In this document: positions 11,321 to 22,236 of the stretch, piece by piece
Layout: each line of letters begins with the position of its first letter
How positions within the stretch are numbered: position 1 is the first letter of the stretch
Assembly: GCA_026770025.1 (NCBI GenBank)
Contig: JAMXDE010000029.1
Span: 620,001-684,000, forward strand
Direction of reading: 5' to 3'
DNA: 64,000 bases
Origin: Craspedostauros australis
Taxonomy: Eukaryota; Bacillariophyta; Bacillariophyceae; Mastogloiales; Achnanthaceae
Made by a program: the position numbers and the translations under genes
Notes under the pieces: model-generated
What the model was told of the DNA's origin: nothing
Seen by the model: only the letters and a program-made list of their open reading frames with translations
Database searches by the model: none

Positions 11321-14230
11321 CTACGCCGGCGGAACCACGCGACGAACTACCGATGCTGATATGCCCATCAACATGGAGGAGTCGTTCTGTCGATCCCGTT
11401 TGCAAGCAAACAACTTCGTTTCCGTAACACCGGTTGGACCATCGTCACTATCGCTGTCGCTGTCACCACCGCACAACCTGCGATACTCCTCGACGGCACG
11501 GATCGTCGCGTCGACGTCCAGGTTGCCGACGCCAGCGTTGCGCAGGATGCTGCGCCGGATGGACGAGGAGAGGAACAGATCGCGGCTGTGCGCGACGCGG
11601 TAGTCCTGGCGGTAGCTCTCGTACCTGTCCAGGTCTATGGGCGGGATCTGGATGAAGTTCCAGTCCAGCGCGATGGGCGGGCCGTATGTCACGGAAGGGT
11701 GGTCGCCCAATGTTTGTTGGTACAGTCGGATTTGGACAGAGGAAAAGGAAACGGAGGTTTGGGCAAGGTGGGGCGTGGTGGTGTCAGGGCAAGTCGCAGG
11801 TCCCGGTGCGACTGCAGACTCCGGCTCCGATGCATCCACGGATGCGGATGTTGAGTCAGGTGCTTGAGAAGTCCGGACGTTCTTTGGCGCAATCACGGAA
11901 GTGTCAAGTGATTTCAGATCGATGGACGCCAATCGTTTGTACGGCGATGGCGGGTTGGCATTCTCCGGTTCTGATGACTGCGATTGTGGCTGTGACGATG
12001 GCACCAAAGTCCGCAGAGGCGTTACGATGGTGGAGATGTGATGGGGTTCATCGTCGGTGTCGTTGATCGGCTTGATGCGATCCGGGGTTGTAATGCGTGG
12101 ATCGTATTGAAGGTAGTCGGAAGGGTGAGTGTTTTCGTCGTAGCCATGATCAATCGGTGCATCCATCACATCTGCATCTACAAGTGCATCATCGTTGTTG
12201 TTGCTGTCATCGCTGTGGTCTTCATCTTGGTAAACCATCGGGTCGTTGATCTCGTGGAGAGCAAGATTGGTTGCCACTCCGTCATACCCGTCCTCGCTTG
12301 TGCTGTCATCGTCACAGGAGCCGTCGCCGTTGCTGCTGCTGATCTCCGGCATGTCTTGATGTTCGGTGATGTTGTCAGTGATGAAGTGAGTCCAGTCTTC
12401 ATGATCATACTCATGGCTAGGGTCATCGCCGTCAGACTCGTGCGCAGGCACATCCTGGGCTTCGTCTTGGAGCTCTGGCAGATGATCCGACATGTCCATC
12501 ATCATCTGAAGGAAGGATTCCTCGGACGTGACGGAAACTGTCAAACTTGCTGTCGATGTGGATTGGTTGATGCTGTTGGCATCGAAAAGGCGCGATACCG
12601 ACGGGTCCTTTGCGTTGGGTTGGAACTCGGTGGTTTCTGTTGTTTCGGCCGGAAGGGGTGTCGTGGATCCATCACCGATCTCTTCCTCCGGCTCCGCTTC
12701 CTGTTCTCGTTCCTGGTGTTGCTGCCCCATCTCTTCCTCCTGTTGTTGCATCTGAACTTCTTCTACTTCGTCTTCGAGCGCCTCTTCCAATGCCTCATCT
12801 AGTGCTTGTTCTAGTGCCTCTTCCAGTGCCTGCTGGATACCTTCCTCCTCCTCGAGTTCCTCCGGTTCGTGCTGTTGTTGTTCCTGTTGCTCTGGATGTT
12901 GCTGTTCTGGTTCCAAGTTCGACCCCATGTCTTCTTGCAACGCTGTTTGCGACGCCACATCCGTCTTTGACTCGGACGTCCCCACGTCTTTTGAATCCTT
13001 TGTGACGTCTGCCTTCATCTCGACGACGCCGTCAAGTTCCTCGGCCTGCTTCTCTTCACCCGATGTCCCATCCTGCGCTGCAGGATTCGCATCATTCGAT
13101 GCGCGTTCGGAGGCATGAAAGAAGGCCGACAGCGAGACGGTGGGCTGCCTCTGTTTGGAGTGGAACCGCTTCTGCAACCTCGTCTCGGTCTCACGTCGCT
13201 TCCTCATCTTCTCCCTCAAGGTCTGCAAAGAGGTGCTGACCTCGCTGTTGCTCCCCACGCTCTCGAGCGTCAAGGACGTGTCTTCGAGCGACGGCTGGTG
13301 CCTGCTGTGCTGTTCGTCTTGGAGGTCCTTCTCGAGCGTCTTGACGTGCTGCTGATAGCGTTTGACCTCCTTGTCTCGCATCCAGAGCTCCGTCTGCAGG
13401 TGGCGCAGCTGCTGCTTGTGGTCCTGCAGCTGGTGGCGGTGGTTGCGTTTGAGCGTCGTCATGGTGGACCGGAACTGCGTGATGAGCTCGGCCATGGAGT
13501 GCGCTGAGATGGTGGTTATGGATGCGGATGGCGACGATGGTGTCTCTTGGGCTGGACAACCATCTGATCCCTCCTTGTGTTCGTCCATGAGAGAATCGCA
13601 GTCACTATCATCAGCATTGACAGCACTGTTGATGACGCTGGCGTTGATCCGGCTGACATGCTCCAGTTCACACTGAAGGGATCGCATCATGTCGAACTGT
13701 TCTCGTTTCATCATGCGGAGTTGCTGCCGCAGCTCCTTCAGATTGCTATCGTTGTTGCTGCTCGTCCTGATCTGAAGCCGAGTGTGAGGTAGTGTGTGAG
13801 CTGCGTCCGCGCCAGCATTGTCGCTGGTCTTTGGTGGTTCGTGCGCATCAGCCGCATCAAGTCCGACGTAATCGTGGATGTCCTTGGATGTCTCTGGATA
13901 CTCGCAAGTGTCCGTATGGTCGCTGATGTCCGTGTCCATGGTGGCTTTGGTTGCATGGGAAGAAGCAGACGATGATGAACTCATTCCTTCCTGTTGCTGT
14001 GGTTGTTGCGTTTGGATCTGCTGTTCCGTCTCCGTCTTTATCCCCATGCTGGATCGGACAGGTGATGGTGACGACAGCTTGAGCTCCATCTCGTGAGTGG
14101 ATGACAACGTTGTGGAAAACGAGAGATTCATGGCATCACTGATCTGTCTCCTGCTCTCTTCGACCTGATCACAGCCTTCGCAATCATCGGCAGTTGCTGC
14201 CTGTGTCCTCATCATCTCGGCTCGTTCCAA
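11321..14230 (-). CDS. Coiled-coil protein with C-terminal LGDxP module
   Basis: A 969-residue soluble protein in a single exon. The first ~150 residues are low complexity. A heptad-rich coiled coil follows ([19 protein letters not shown] onward, roughly residues 160-350), then a long Gln/Glu-rich acidic segment ([19 protein letters not shown]) and a Ser/Asp-rich region. The conserved part is the C-terminus, about residues 820-930: [21 protein letters not shown], then GPPIALDW, a spaced DRYESYR and a helix with [16 protein letters not shown] associate this module with many stramenopile proteins of unknown function (from memory). The frame is uninterrupted and no splice sites are needed. Function unknown. 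Confidence 0.75.
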   Translation of the reverse strand: MERAEMMRTQAATADDCEGCDQVEESRRQISDAMNLSFSTTLSSTHEMELKLSSPSPVRSSMGIKTETEQQIQTQQPQQQEGMSSSSSASSHATKATMDTDISDHTDTCEYPETSKDIHDYVGLDAADAHEPPKTSDNAGADAAHTLPHTRLQIRTSSNNDSNLKELRQQLRMMKREQFDMMRSLQCELEHVSRINASVINSAVNADDSDCDSLMDEHKEGSDGCPAQETPSSPSASITTISAHSMAELITQFRSTMTTLKRNHRHQLQDHKQQLRHLQTELWMRDKEVKRYQQHVKTLEKDLQDEQHSRHQPSLEDTSLTLESVGSNSEVSTSLQTLREKMRKRRETETRLQKRFHSKQRQPTVSLSAFFHASERASNDANPAAQDGTSGEEKQAEELDGVVEMKADVTKDSKDVGTSESKTDVASQTALQEDMGSNLEPEQQHPEQQEQQQHEPEELEEEEGIQQALEEALEQALDEALEEALEDEVEEVQMQQQEEEMGQQHQEREQEAEPEEEIGDGSTTPLPAETTETTEFQPNAKDPSVSRLFDANSINQSTSTASLTVSVTSEESFLQMMMDMSDHLPELQDEAQDVPAHESDGDDPSHEYDHEDWTHFITDNITEHQDMPEISSSNGDGSCDDDSTSEDGYDGVATNLALHEINDPMVYQDEDHSDDSNNNDDALVDADVMDAPIDHGYDENTHPSDYLQYDPRITTPDRIKPINDTDDEPHHISTIVTPLRTLVPSSQPQSQSSEPENANPPSPYKRLASIDLKSLDTSVIAPKNVRTSQAPDSTSASVDASEPESAVAPGPATCPDTTTPHLAQTSVSFSSVQIRLYQQTLGDHPSVTYGPPIALDWNFIQIPPIDLDRYESYRQDYRVAHSRDLFLSSSIRRSILRNAGVGNLDVDATIRAVEEYRRLCGGDSDSDSDDGPTGVTETKLFACKRDRQNDSSMLMGISASVVRRVVPPA

Positions 14231-16003
14231 TCCTGTTTTGTTGGGAGCTGATGGTTGCTGATCGCCCCAACGATACCTTTGTGACCCTCTGCTTGCGGAT
14301 GGCAGAACTCACTATCCGAACGCAGTGATGACTCGACGAAGGTCTCGGTTCCGCCCACAACTGTGATGTGTGGTGGTGTTCTATGATATGATGTGATGTG
14401 CTGTCAGATTCTTTTGTCGACTGGTCAATTGACACTCGGATGTGGCAGATTCGTTGTGTGGATGTTGAGTGGATGCTGACTTGAGTGGATGCTGACTTGA
14501 GTGATGACCAGAGAGTCAAGGTCAAAGTCAAGCCAGAAGTTGAACGTGGAAGGCTGGACTACTTGGCACTGTGGGTGTTGAACGAGGAGTGATGGGATGA
14601 GCTCTGCCGTCCTCGGCTGCTGTTCCGTCAAGAAGAGAACACCGTCGTCAGTGGATGGCAGGTTCCGTTTCTCCCTTCTTGGTTGCTGTTCTCTGTGTGT
14701 GATTGGCTGTGCCTTTTGGTGTGCTCTCTCCCTCTCTCTGCTATGCTTTGCGGGAGGAAGCGGCTCTTCTTTCGTCTCCTCCTCTTTGTGTGGAGGCTCT
14801 GTTGTCGCTTGTCGACTCCTGCCGTCTCCTGTGTTGTCTGTTGTGCGGCCTTTGGCTTGCCTCGCTCACTGTGTTGTGCGTCTTACTGTGCGATTACTCT
14901 CTGGTTGGCTCAGCTCGGCCCAATTCGCAAGCACACCGCCTCTGTTTCTCACGCCAGCACTTTGGCGCGATGCTGTAAGACGCGCGCACTTCACTCCCTC
15001 AGTTTTGTTTTTGTCTCTGTGCTGGTCGTTGATGGCGCGGTTCTCTGTCGCCACTTCGTCAGAACGGGGGAGTTGGTCGTGAGGAAACCGTCCAGTGATG
15101 GTTCCTTCGCCACCTCGATGACCTTTGTGCTTCACGAGCCTCCGTGAAGTGAATAAAGACGTCGCAATACACGTTTCGCACGTATCACAAAATTTGGGTT
15201 GACATAATTGGGACATGCCTCACGACACAGTCGTAAATACACGCATGTGCGGGCTACGCACGCACTACATGCAATCCCGTCCCCACAATTTGAAAAACTG
15301 AGGCGATAGAGGGGTTCGAGTGGCCCCAGAACTTGGGTACTGGGACACGCCGGGCTGTCCGAATTCCAGGGGGAGCCCCGCTATTGAAACTTGTCTGGAC
15401 GCAATGGAGACAGCCACTTTCGTGGGGATTTAGGTCTTTGCAATGCCCATGTGACGTCACGACTCGCCTTCTTCCTTCCCTTTTTCCCGCACTGTTTCGT
15501 CAAACTGTTTGTTTCCTCATGGTACCAACATGGTTGTTCGCATTTTTGCCCAATCTGAACCAAAATGATTGATTCGATTGTCCAGATCTCTCTCTTTTTG
15601 CATCTCTTGTACGCGAATCATCGCATGATTCTTGTCTCTTCTTGTTTCTTTCTGTCAAAACAATGCACACTGTTAAAAATAAGGACGATAATGCCAAAAC
15701 TTGAGTACTTTGATCTGTGGTCTATTCGCGTTGTTGGCAATGAGGAGGAGCGTTGGTTTCTTGTGTGGCAATCCATGCTCAACTCTCAACACAACTCATT
15801 CAGAAACTCGTTGACAACACTGCCAATTGACACTATCTCCTCCCTCCCTTCCTTCCAAGTCAACTTCATCTGCAGAGCAAGTATGTAGCTCATGTGGAAG
15901 TGGGATCGAGAGTGGAAGAAGCATATCACGCCAAGAACCCAAGCCATGCCAACAAACAATCCCCAACAACAAATAGACTCCAACACAACAGTCTCCCACC
16001 CTC
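14231..16003. other. Intergenic region upstream of coiled-coil gene
   Basis: Presumed promoter of the minus-strand coiled-coil gene at its left end, including two tandem copies of a 16-bp unit GAGTGGATGCTGACTT near 14467-14500. Plus-strand Cys/Leu-rich ORFs at about 14600-15150 look like shadows of composition rather than genes. Nothing else recognised. Confidence 0.4.
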
Positions 16004-16021
16004 TCATACTCAGCCATGCCA
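16004..16021. repeat. LINE target-site duplication, left copy (18 bp)
   Basis: TCATACTCAGCCATGCCA, identical to 24611-24628. Together the two copies delimit the non-LTR element. Confidence 0.9.
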
Positions 16022-16124
16022 ATAATAATAACTCAGAGATTACGTTACGTGCCACTACGGGCTTTACCCTCGCCTAGGCGGGCCCCGCTAGGACCCGCTG
16101 TCGAGCGAGCTGTCGAAATCGCGG

Positions 16125-19100
16125 TTAAGGCCGGGTAAGCCACGCGGCCATGAGCGAGCGTTCCTGTTGCATGGACTGCTGTCGCTGCCTGGCCCGTGCG
16201 TCCCGCCTGACCTTTTTCGCCAGTTCGATCCACTGTTTGACCTGCTGTTGAGAGCCAGTGTCTGCCACCACTCCTCGCTGAAGTATCCGCGCTTCGCGCA
16301 GTGTGAGGTCGGGGGGTTGAAAGGAGCGGAGTCGCCTCGCGAATTCCCGCGTGCGCGCTGCCTCGGAGCCTGGCTCTTCATGCTTTTTGTAGTTCCTCGC
16401 GGTCCAGACTGACCAGGGAATCTTCCAGATGCGGCGTATCACGTCCGCTGCCCAAGCCTCCGCCGTGCGGTGCTTCGACAAGTTGTCTTTCATCCAGGCT
16501 TCCTGCTGCATCTTCCAGTCGACATGTAAGAACCCCTGCAGCAGCGGGAGCCACCCCACTGCTCGCTGCGGTCCTGCCGGCTTAATCTTCCTCCTCCACC
16601 TGCTCATGCCTTGGCGCATGCCTCCCACCACACGGGGGCACGTGCCGACTGCGACCATGTAGTCCAGCAACTCCGTTACTGACTCTTCCCACGCTTCTTC
16701 ATACTCACCACAAGTAAGAAGATGCGTCACTGTTTCCTCTTGTCGGCAGCTCGGGCACTCGGAGCTCTCCTGCTGCCCTGCCTGCTTCATCTTGCGCCCT
16801 ACCGCCATGAACCCGGTCGAGAGCTTGGTCACAAACTTGACGCTGTCACGGGCCGCAGAGGACTTGCGCGCCTTGGAGTACGACGCCCAGTCCACCTGGG
16901 AAAGGACTTCGCTACTCCACCCGTGCTTGGCCTGCCAATATTCGTTGATATCCTGCTGCTGCGCCACTGACTCCATTTCGACGGAGTCGAGGTGGGAGTA
17001 AGGTTGGCCGGACCAGCCGACCCGCCACACATCGGCGGACATAGTCCACTTGTCGATAGCCGGGAGTCGGGAGGCCGTGTTCCAATGTCGCTTCGCTGCT
17101 GCGTCAGCACGGATGTTGAGCCTCGCCCAGATGTCAAGCGACGACGTGGAGTCGTCCTGGTGGCCTTTCACCCACTTCCACTTCAGAGAGCACTGAATGA
17201 TGCTCTTAACATGCTCGATCTCCGCGAGCAGGTCCCAGTCCCTCTGCGTAGGCTGGGGACTACCGTCCCTAGCTTGGATGAGTGCCTGCTTCCCGTCGAG
17301 AGCCAGAGTGACCGATGGAATGGTCACCTCGTGCTCAAGCCAGAAGATATGGATGAGAGAGGCCAAAATGCCCATGAGCTTGCTGCGGTAGGAGCTCTGC
17401 ATCTTTGGGACTCCGGGCACTGTAGCCAAGACCATCACCGATTTCTCGGATTGGGTGTCGTAGATAATCGAGGCGGATGTGCCACACCCAGCTTTGAAAG
17501 ATCCATCGCTCACCGCTATCAGAGTGCCGTTGACGGACGCCCGGTGGGCATCATGGCAAGTAAGATCGCCCTGTGTGCTCTGAATATACGGAAACCGCTC
17601 GGGCTCGTGGAAAGGGATATCATCGTAGGGCAGTTGGTCGCCTGTGCTACCTTCCCACGTCACGTGAGCGTCCCGCCGGGTGACTGAGACACGCACAACG
17701 TCGTCGGGCACCGGGATTGAGACCGCCACCGGATGATACCGGACTCGCCGAGTCTTCCGTTGGCCTCGCATCCGGCGATAGGCGATGGTTGAAGACGTGC
17801 GGATCTCGAAGATTGTGTTGGTGGGTTGGTGCTGCCACCATCTCAACTGATGTTCGTCGATGTGCCACGGCCCCAAGGGTTGCGCAAGAGCCCTGCCTGC
17901 CCGAACCAGTCGGTTGCAGAACTGTCGCCACTCGGCCCACCAACTGGCCGGCAACCGCGATGGGAGCTGGGTCCAAGATGCACGCAGTGTGGACGACTCG
18001 AGGCCGTGCCACGCTTCGGGAGTGATTTCGGAACCGCACGCCGAAGCGATGTCGGAGACAAACACTGCCCCCAACATCTGGCGGCACATGTTGATGCGCC
18101 GGAAGCGCTGCCCATGATAACCGAGGCTCAAAGCAATTTCGGTGAGGGTTCGATCGCCCTCGCGCTGGGGCACGAATGCCGGAGTGCGCTCCTGGACGTG
18201 AAACCCTGCTTCCTGCAGATGCCCCCAAAGGTTGGAGATCCAGCATGGAGTGACGGCGTCCTGAAGAAGATGGTGGGGTTGGTCGAACAGAGAGCCCGAA
18301 ACCCCTACTTCGTCCTTGACCGCCGCAATCGAAAGTTCGATCATCCTTCCTGTCGGGGAGGAGGCATGCACTTCCTGAAACATGGCCTGTATCTGTCGCA
18401 CCACTTGACGCCGCCATGGGTGCGGGATACCAAGACCTCCGCCTGAAACCGGAGCGTACAGCACCGTCCTAGGGAAGGTGCGCATCAGCCCCATTTTTGG
18501 CAGCGCCGCTTGCAGGGCCGGGGCCATGATGTGCCGCCACTGCTCCTGAGTGAGCTGCGTGGCAGCCATTACGTACTCCACGGACTTCATGAAACGCAAG
18601 ACCAAGGCTGTTCTGGCCTCGCTCGGAGTGATGTTCGCCACTCGAATCCTTTCGGCAAACGCCTCGGACTTCTGGCGTAGGGTCGTCACCTGGACCGTGT
18701 TGTCCCCGTTGAGCGATATGGCCACGCCCAGTGTTTCGACCGGGTCGGTGTGACACTTGCGCGGAATGATCGACGCGCTGCCGCCTTTGTTGGAGATGTG
18801 GATCTGGCGCGTAGTGTGCGAATCTGCTGCCCACCATTGCCCCGCCTCGAAGGAGAATTGGATCGCCCACCATGCCGACTTGCTGGGCACGATGGCCCCG
18901 CCAGTAGCCGCCAACAGGCCGTTCCAATCTTCGATCATGTTCTGAAAGCCTCCGAATCCGCCTGAAGCCGTTTCGCCCGCCGAGATACGGATGAGGTCGG
19001 TATCGTCGACGAAAGCCGACCCCAGGATTTTCACTGAGGACCGGCTCAAGGGGCCGCGGAGGGTGGACTCGTGTCCTCGTGCCTGCATGGCCCGGAACAT

Positions 19101-19826
19101 CACGGAGCTGATCACTGCCCAGATTGCAGGACCAGCCCCGTTTCCTTGCCCGATGCCGTGCATGATGCATTCGTGGTCTTTCTTGTAGCTGGCAACCGAC
19201 ACTCTGTGCGCCGTGCTGACATAGTGCTCTGCCTTCTGCAGGGTGCCAAACATGCTGCGCACCGCACTCGGGTTGGCGCCTGCCGCCATCATCGCCGCTG
19301 CCGCAAAGTTTGGCACGATCCTGTCGTAGCAGGACTTGGCGTCGTTCGAACAGAAGAAAACTGGAGCTTTTTTCTGGTACGCGATGTCGAGCGAAAGTCG
19401 TTTGTTGAGAGCCGCAACTATCGCCGACATCCCCTTTCGGCTGCCGAATTGATACTCCGACAACCATCCAGCGGATTCCGCTGTGGCCATCATGTCGCGG
19501 CCTAGGCGTTTGTTGTTGAGGTTGAATTGGGCGTCCATGAGTTGGATCGTCCGCATCTTTTCAATGTTGTACACCTGCGCCTTTTTCAAAATCTGTACGT
19601 CCGTGATCCTTCGCCACTCCTTCGGGGATACTGCGCACTGGTAGGGAATCTCCCGCAGCTGCATGTCCACGGCAGCGAGTGAGGCGTTTTGGGAGGCTGC
19701 CTTGTAATGGCCGAAGTGTGGGTTGGCTGGCTCGGAACTGACTCTTTCTGTTTGCTTCTTCCATGCCTCCACGTGATCGTCCACCGAAAGCAGATCCGGG
19801 GGGGGAGGAGATGGGGTGCAGCGCAT
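16125..19826 (-). CDS. LINE ORF2, reverse transcriptase-RNase H part
   Basis: A 1,233-residue open frame. Residues ~75-280 are the reverse transcriptase: MHGIGQGNGAGPAIW and the catalytic FVDD at about 272-275. Residues ~765-915 are RNase HI: SDGSFKAG (Asp774), LALDGKQA (Asp844), WVKGHQDD and IRADAAAK (Asp908). The second catalytic position, normally Glu in the YRxEL motif, is Lys816 (AAG) here. Near the C-terminus a CPSCRQEETVTHLLTC zinc motif is typical of LINE polyproteins. The first ATG is not a real start: the frame continues the endonuclease ORF across a C8 run (minus strand) at 19798-19805, where the two frames differ by one base. Confidence 0.9.
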   Translation of the reverse strand: MRCTPSPPPPDLLSVDDHVEAWKKQTERVSSEPANPHFGHYKAASQNASLAAVDMQLREIPYQCAVSPKEWRRITDVQILKKAQVYNIEKMRTIQLMDAQFNLNNKRLGRDMMATAESAGWLSEYQFGSRKGMSAIVAALNKRLSLDIAYQKKAPVFFCSNDAKSCYDRIVPNFAAAAMMAAGANPSAVRSMFGTLQKAEHYVSTAHRVSVASYKKDHECIMHGIGQGNGAGPAIWAVISSVMFRAMQARGHESTLRGPLSRSSVKILGSAFVDDTDLIRISAGETASGGFGGFQNMIEDWNGLLAATGGAIVPSKSAWWAIQFSFEAGQWWAADSHTTRQIHISNKGGSASIIPRKCHTDPVETLGVAISLNGDNTVQVTTLRQKSEAFAERIRVANITPSEARTALVLRFMKSVEYVMAATQLTQEQWRHIMAPALQAALPKMGLMRTFPRTVLYAPVSGGGLGIPHPWRRQVVRQIQAMFQEVHASSPTGRMIELSIAAVKDEVGVSGSLFDQPHHLLQDAVTPCWISNLWGHLQEAGFHVQERTPAFVPQREGDRTLTEIALSLGYHGQRFRRINMCRQMLGAVFVSDIASACGSEITPEAWHGLESSTLRASWTQLPSRLPASWWAEWRQFCNRLVRAGRALAQPLGPWHIDEHQLRWWQHQPTNTIFEIRTSSTIAYRRMRGQRKTRRVRYHPVAVSIPVPDDVVRVSVTRRDAHVTWEGSTGDQLPYDDIPFHEPERFPYIQSTQGDLTCHDAHRASVNGTLIAVSDGSFKAGCGTSASIIYDTQSEKSVMVLATVPGVPKMQSSYRSKLMGILASLIHIFWLEHEVTIPSVTLALDGKQALIQARDGSPQPTQRDWDLLAEIEHVKSIIQCSLKWKWVKGHQDDSTSSLDIWARLNIRADAAAKRHWNTASRLPAIDKWTMSADVWRVGWSGQPYSHLDSVEMESVAQQQDINEYWQAKHGWSSEVLSQVDWASYSKARKSSAARDSVKFVTKLSTGFMAVGRKMKQAGQQESSECPSCRQEETVTHLLTCGEYEEAWEESVTELLDYMVAVGTCPRVVGGMRQGMSRWRRKIKPAGPQRAVGWLPLLQGFLHVDWKMQQEAWMKDNLSKHRTAEAWAADVIRRIWKIPWSVWTARNYKKHEEPGSEAARTREFARRLRSFQPPDLTLREARILQRGVVADTGSQQQVKQWIELAKKVRRDARARQRQQSMQQERSLMAAWLTRP

Positions 19827-21558
19827 TCAGGAGCGCTGTCAGCATCTCGTCGGTGCCTTCTGGAGGGGGAGGGTCGCTGTGTAGCACTTGGTGCGATGTC
19901 TCTGCGGACCAGATCTTGTTCAGGTAGCCTCGTCCTGGCCGTGTCAGACACGGCATGGCCTTGGCCTGGGAGAATCTCTGTCGATTTTCTCTGATACAGG
20001 CTTCCGCGATTTGCCCTGGTTTGGTACACTCATGCGTGGTGCCGCTCGAGTCCGTGTAGAGGACCTTCGTCGTGAGGGAGTTTTCAGCACCGAGCACCCT
20101 TCGTAGCCTCCTGGCTTCCGCTCGTTGCGCTTCCCTGTTTTGGAGCTGTCGCAGCGCGCTGTCCGCTTCCAGCTGCCCCTGTTGTTGTTTGGCCTGGGCG
20201 AGTTCGACGAGGTACGCTTGTCGAAGCTCCCTGTGACTTGCCTTCAGCTCGTAGTACTTTTTGTACGCTTGCGATCTTTGCGAGTACGCCTCGTCCAGAG
20301 ACTCGGTCGGTGAGAGGCCTGTCTGCTGTCGAAGCCGCTTGCGCAAGGAGGAACTGACCCGGACCTTGTTCAGTGCCTTGACCTCCATGCTCCAAAAACG
20401 GATATTAAGGCGGGCGTGCTGCACCGCTGGGGACCATTCTATGGCGCCCATCCGGAGGTGTCGGCATTCCTTCTCCGCCTTTCGTTTGATCTCGTTGGTT
20501 TGGGATGTCAGGCGGTCCAGTTTGGACAGTTGGGAGTCGTTCAATTCCCACCCTTGGTTCTTCGCCGCGTCGGCGAGCGCTTGCGCCCGCCGCATGATTC
20601 CATGTCTGGAATATTCGGCCAGGAGTGCGTCGTTGTACCGTTGCACCACTTTAGGGTGCTGAACTTGGAGCCTCCTGGGCTGCCGCGAAGGGATGGGCTG
20701 CGTTCCGTGTCCAAGGATCTCGTGGAAGTCCAGGTCCAGCCAGATCGCTCTGTGGTCGGATGGGATGGCCTCCCCAAAATTGTAGTACCTGCCGTCCACG
20801 ATGTGTACTCCAGAAGAGACAAACATCGCGTCGATAGGGGTACCCTTTTGGTTGCGCTGCTGGGTGGCAGTGCGGGCTTCCTCTCCCATGTATGACCAGA
20901 GGGCGTTAGGCAAACCGAGGTCTGACATGGCTTGTGCGGTGGGACCGTCGATCGTGTCGTCGTTGACGTCCACTCCGATCACCAGTACCTCTCCTGCCTC
21001 TTTCCATCGCTGAATGTCTTTTTCCAGGTCGACTTGCCAGGCGTGGATGGGGTCGATCGCTCTCCTCATTGACTGGAGAGCTCGAACCTGCTGCGACCAC
21101 ACTGTCTGGTCGCCCTGGTCTGATTTGCAGGGCCTGTAAGCGGCCACGACGCGTAGTCGTTTCCCTTGCTTCCCTTCGAACGCGAGTGAAGACCATCTGC
21201 CCATGCCTGACGAGTCGGACTCCCGCCCGTAGACGCGGTGGGACAGCTCTTTGAAGGCTGCCACCGCGGAGCCGCCGTATTGACGTGGCTCTCGGTGCTG
21301 CTCGTGGATGTTGTGGGCGAAGATGGATTTTTCTTTCCTCAGGGGGCCTGGTAGGCGCTCTTTCCATTGGTCGGTGGCGTAAACGTTGTCCCAGCGAATG
21401 TTAGTTTCTGCCATTGCTATGACGTCGACTTCCTCCTGGTGCACGAAGTCGAAGATGGCTGTGTTCTTCTCCTGGTACTTTTTGAGGGGGATTTGGGCCA
21501 CGTTTTGAAAGGCGATCCGGACAGTGTCCTTACGTTTGGGCTTCTGCGGGTATTGCAT
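19798..21558 (-). CDS. LINE ORF2, endonuclease part (frameshifted from RT)
   Basis: Opens at ATG 21558 (MQYPQKPKRKDTVRIAFQNV). It is an exonuclease-endonuclease-phosphatase domain that nicks target DNA: IAFQNVAQ, VIAMAETNIRWD (Glu), VIGVDVND and the SDHRAIWLD catalytic His motif. A charged, coiled linker follows. The translated frame goes on to a stop at 19561, but the meaningful sequence ends at the homopolymer 19798-19805, after which the RT reads in the neighbouring frame. One fewer base in that run would give one continuous endonuclease-RT-RNase H frame, so this is a single gene split by slippage, sequencing error or recent mutation. Confidence 0.88.
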
Positions 21559-22236
21559 CTTGCCGTACCGGGACGAGGATAGGACCGCTGTGGCTGTGGG
21601 GTGTGGTGAATGTGTGTGGGTGCCTCGTCTGCGGGTGCGCCGCCGCTGCTGTCGGTTTGTGAGCGTCGACGGATTGGTGGTGTTTGTTTGTGTGGTGGTC
21701 GCTGTGGTAGGTGCGTGTGATGGTGATGTCGGGTTGGCTTCCCGTTGGGTGAGGAGTAGATGGATGTTGCGGGGTTGTTGTCTGCTTCTTACTTGGATGT
21801 GACTTGTCTGTGACGCTGTCGGGCGTCGCTTTGGGCTTGTTGCGTGATACGCTGGATCGGGATGTGGTCCCTGTCGCTGCTATGTTCGCGATGGTGCGGC
21901 TGGTTGGGTAGCCTGGTCGTCGTGTTGGGTTGATTGATTGGTGTGTTCGTTCTCGTAGTCGTTGTTTTTGGTGTCTTGTGATGTCGTCGTTGTGAGTTAG
22001 TGCTTATTGTTGGTATATGTTCCGTTGTTGTTGCTTTCGTTATTGTGTGTACTGGTGTCGTGCTCGACGTTGTCGTGGGAGTGGGCTGCTTGGTCGTTGT
22101 TTTGGTCGCTTTAATGCGGCTCTCTCGTGGATATTCCTGGCGATGCCGTCGCTGTATCGTTCTTCGTGTGCTGTTTCTCTTTTTTTTTTTTGAGAGAGAG
22201 GGTTCCGAGGCCTCTGGGTGGAAGTGAGCTGGGCTC

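Noticed and set aside
12038-12802. 254-codon plus-strand ORF with Val/Ile-rich sequence
   Set aside because: Antisense shadow of the acidic coiled-coil gene on the minus strand; composition is the complement of Asp/Glu/Gln codons.
14597-15150. Cys/Leu-rich plus ORFs
   Set aside because: Overlapping frames of similar length, low-complexity CT-rich DNA, no start context or domains.
15300-15330. GGTTCGAGT near 15318 as a tRNA T-loop
   Set aside because: No anticodon arm, D-arm or acceptor stem could be paired around it on either strand.
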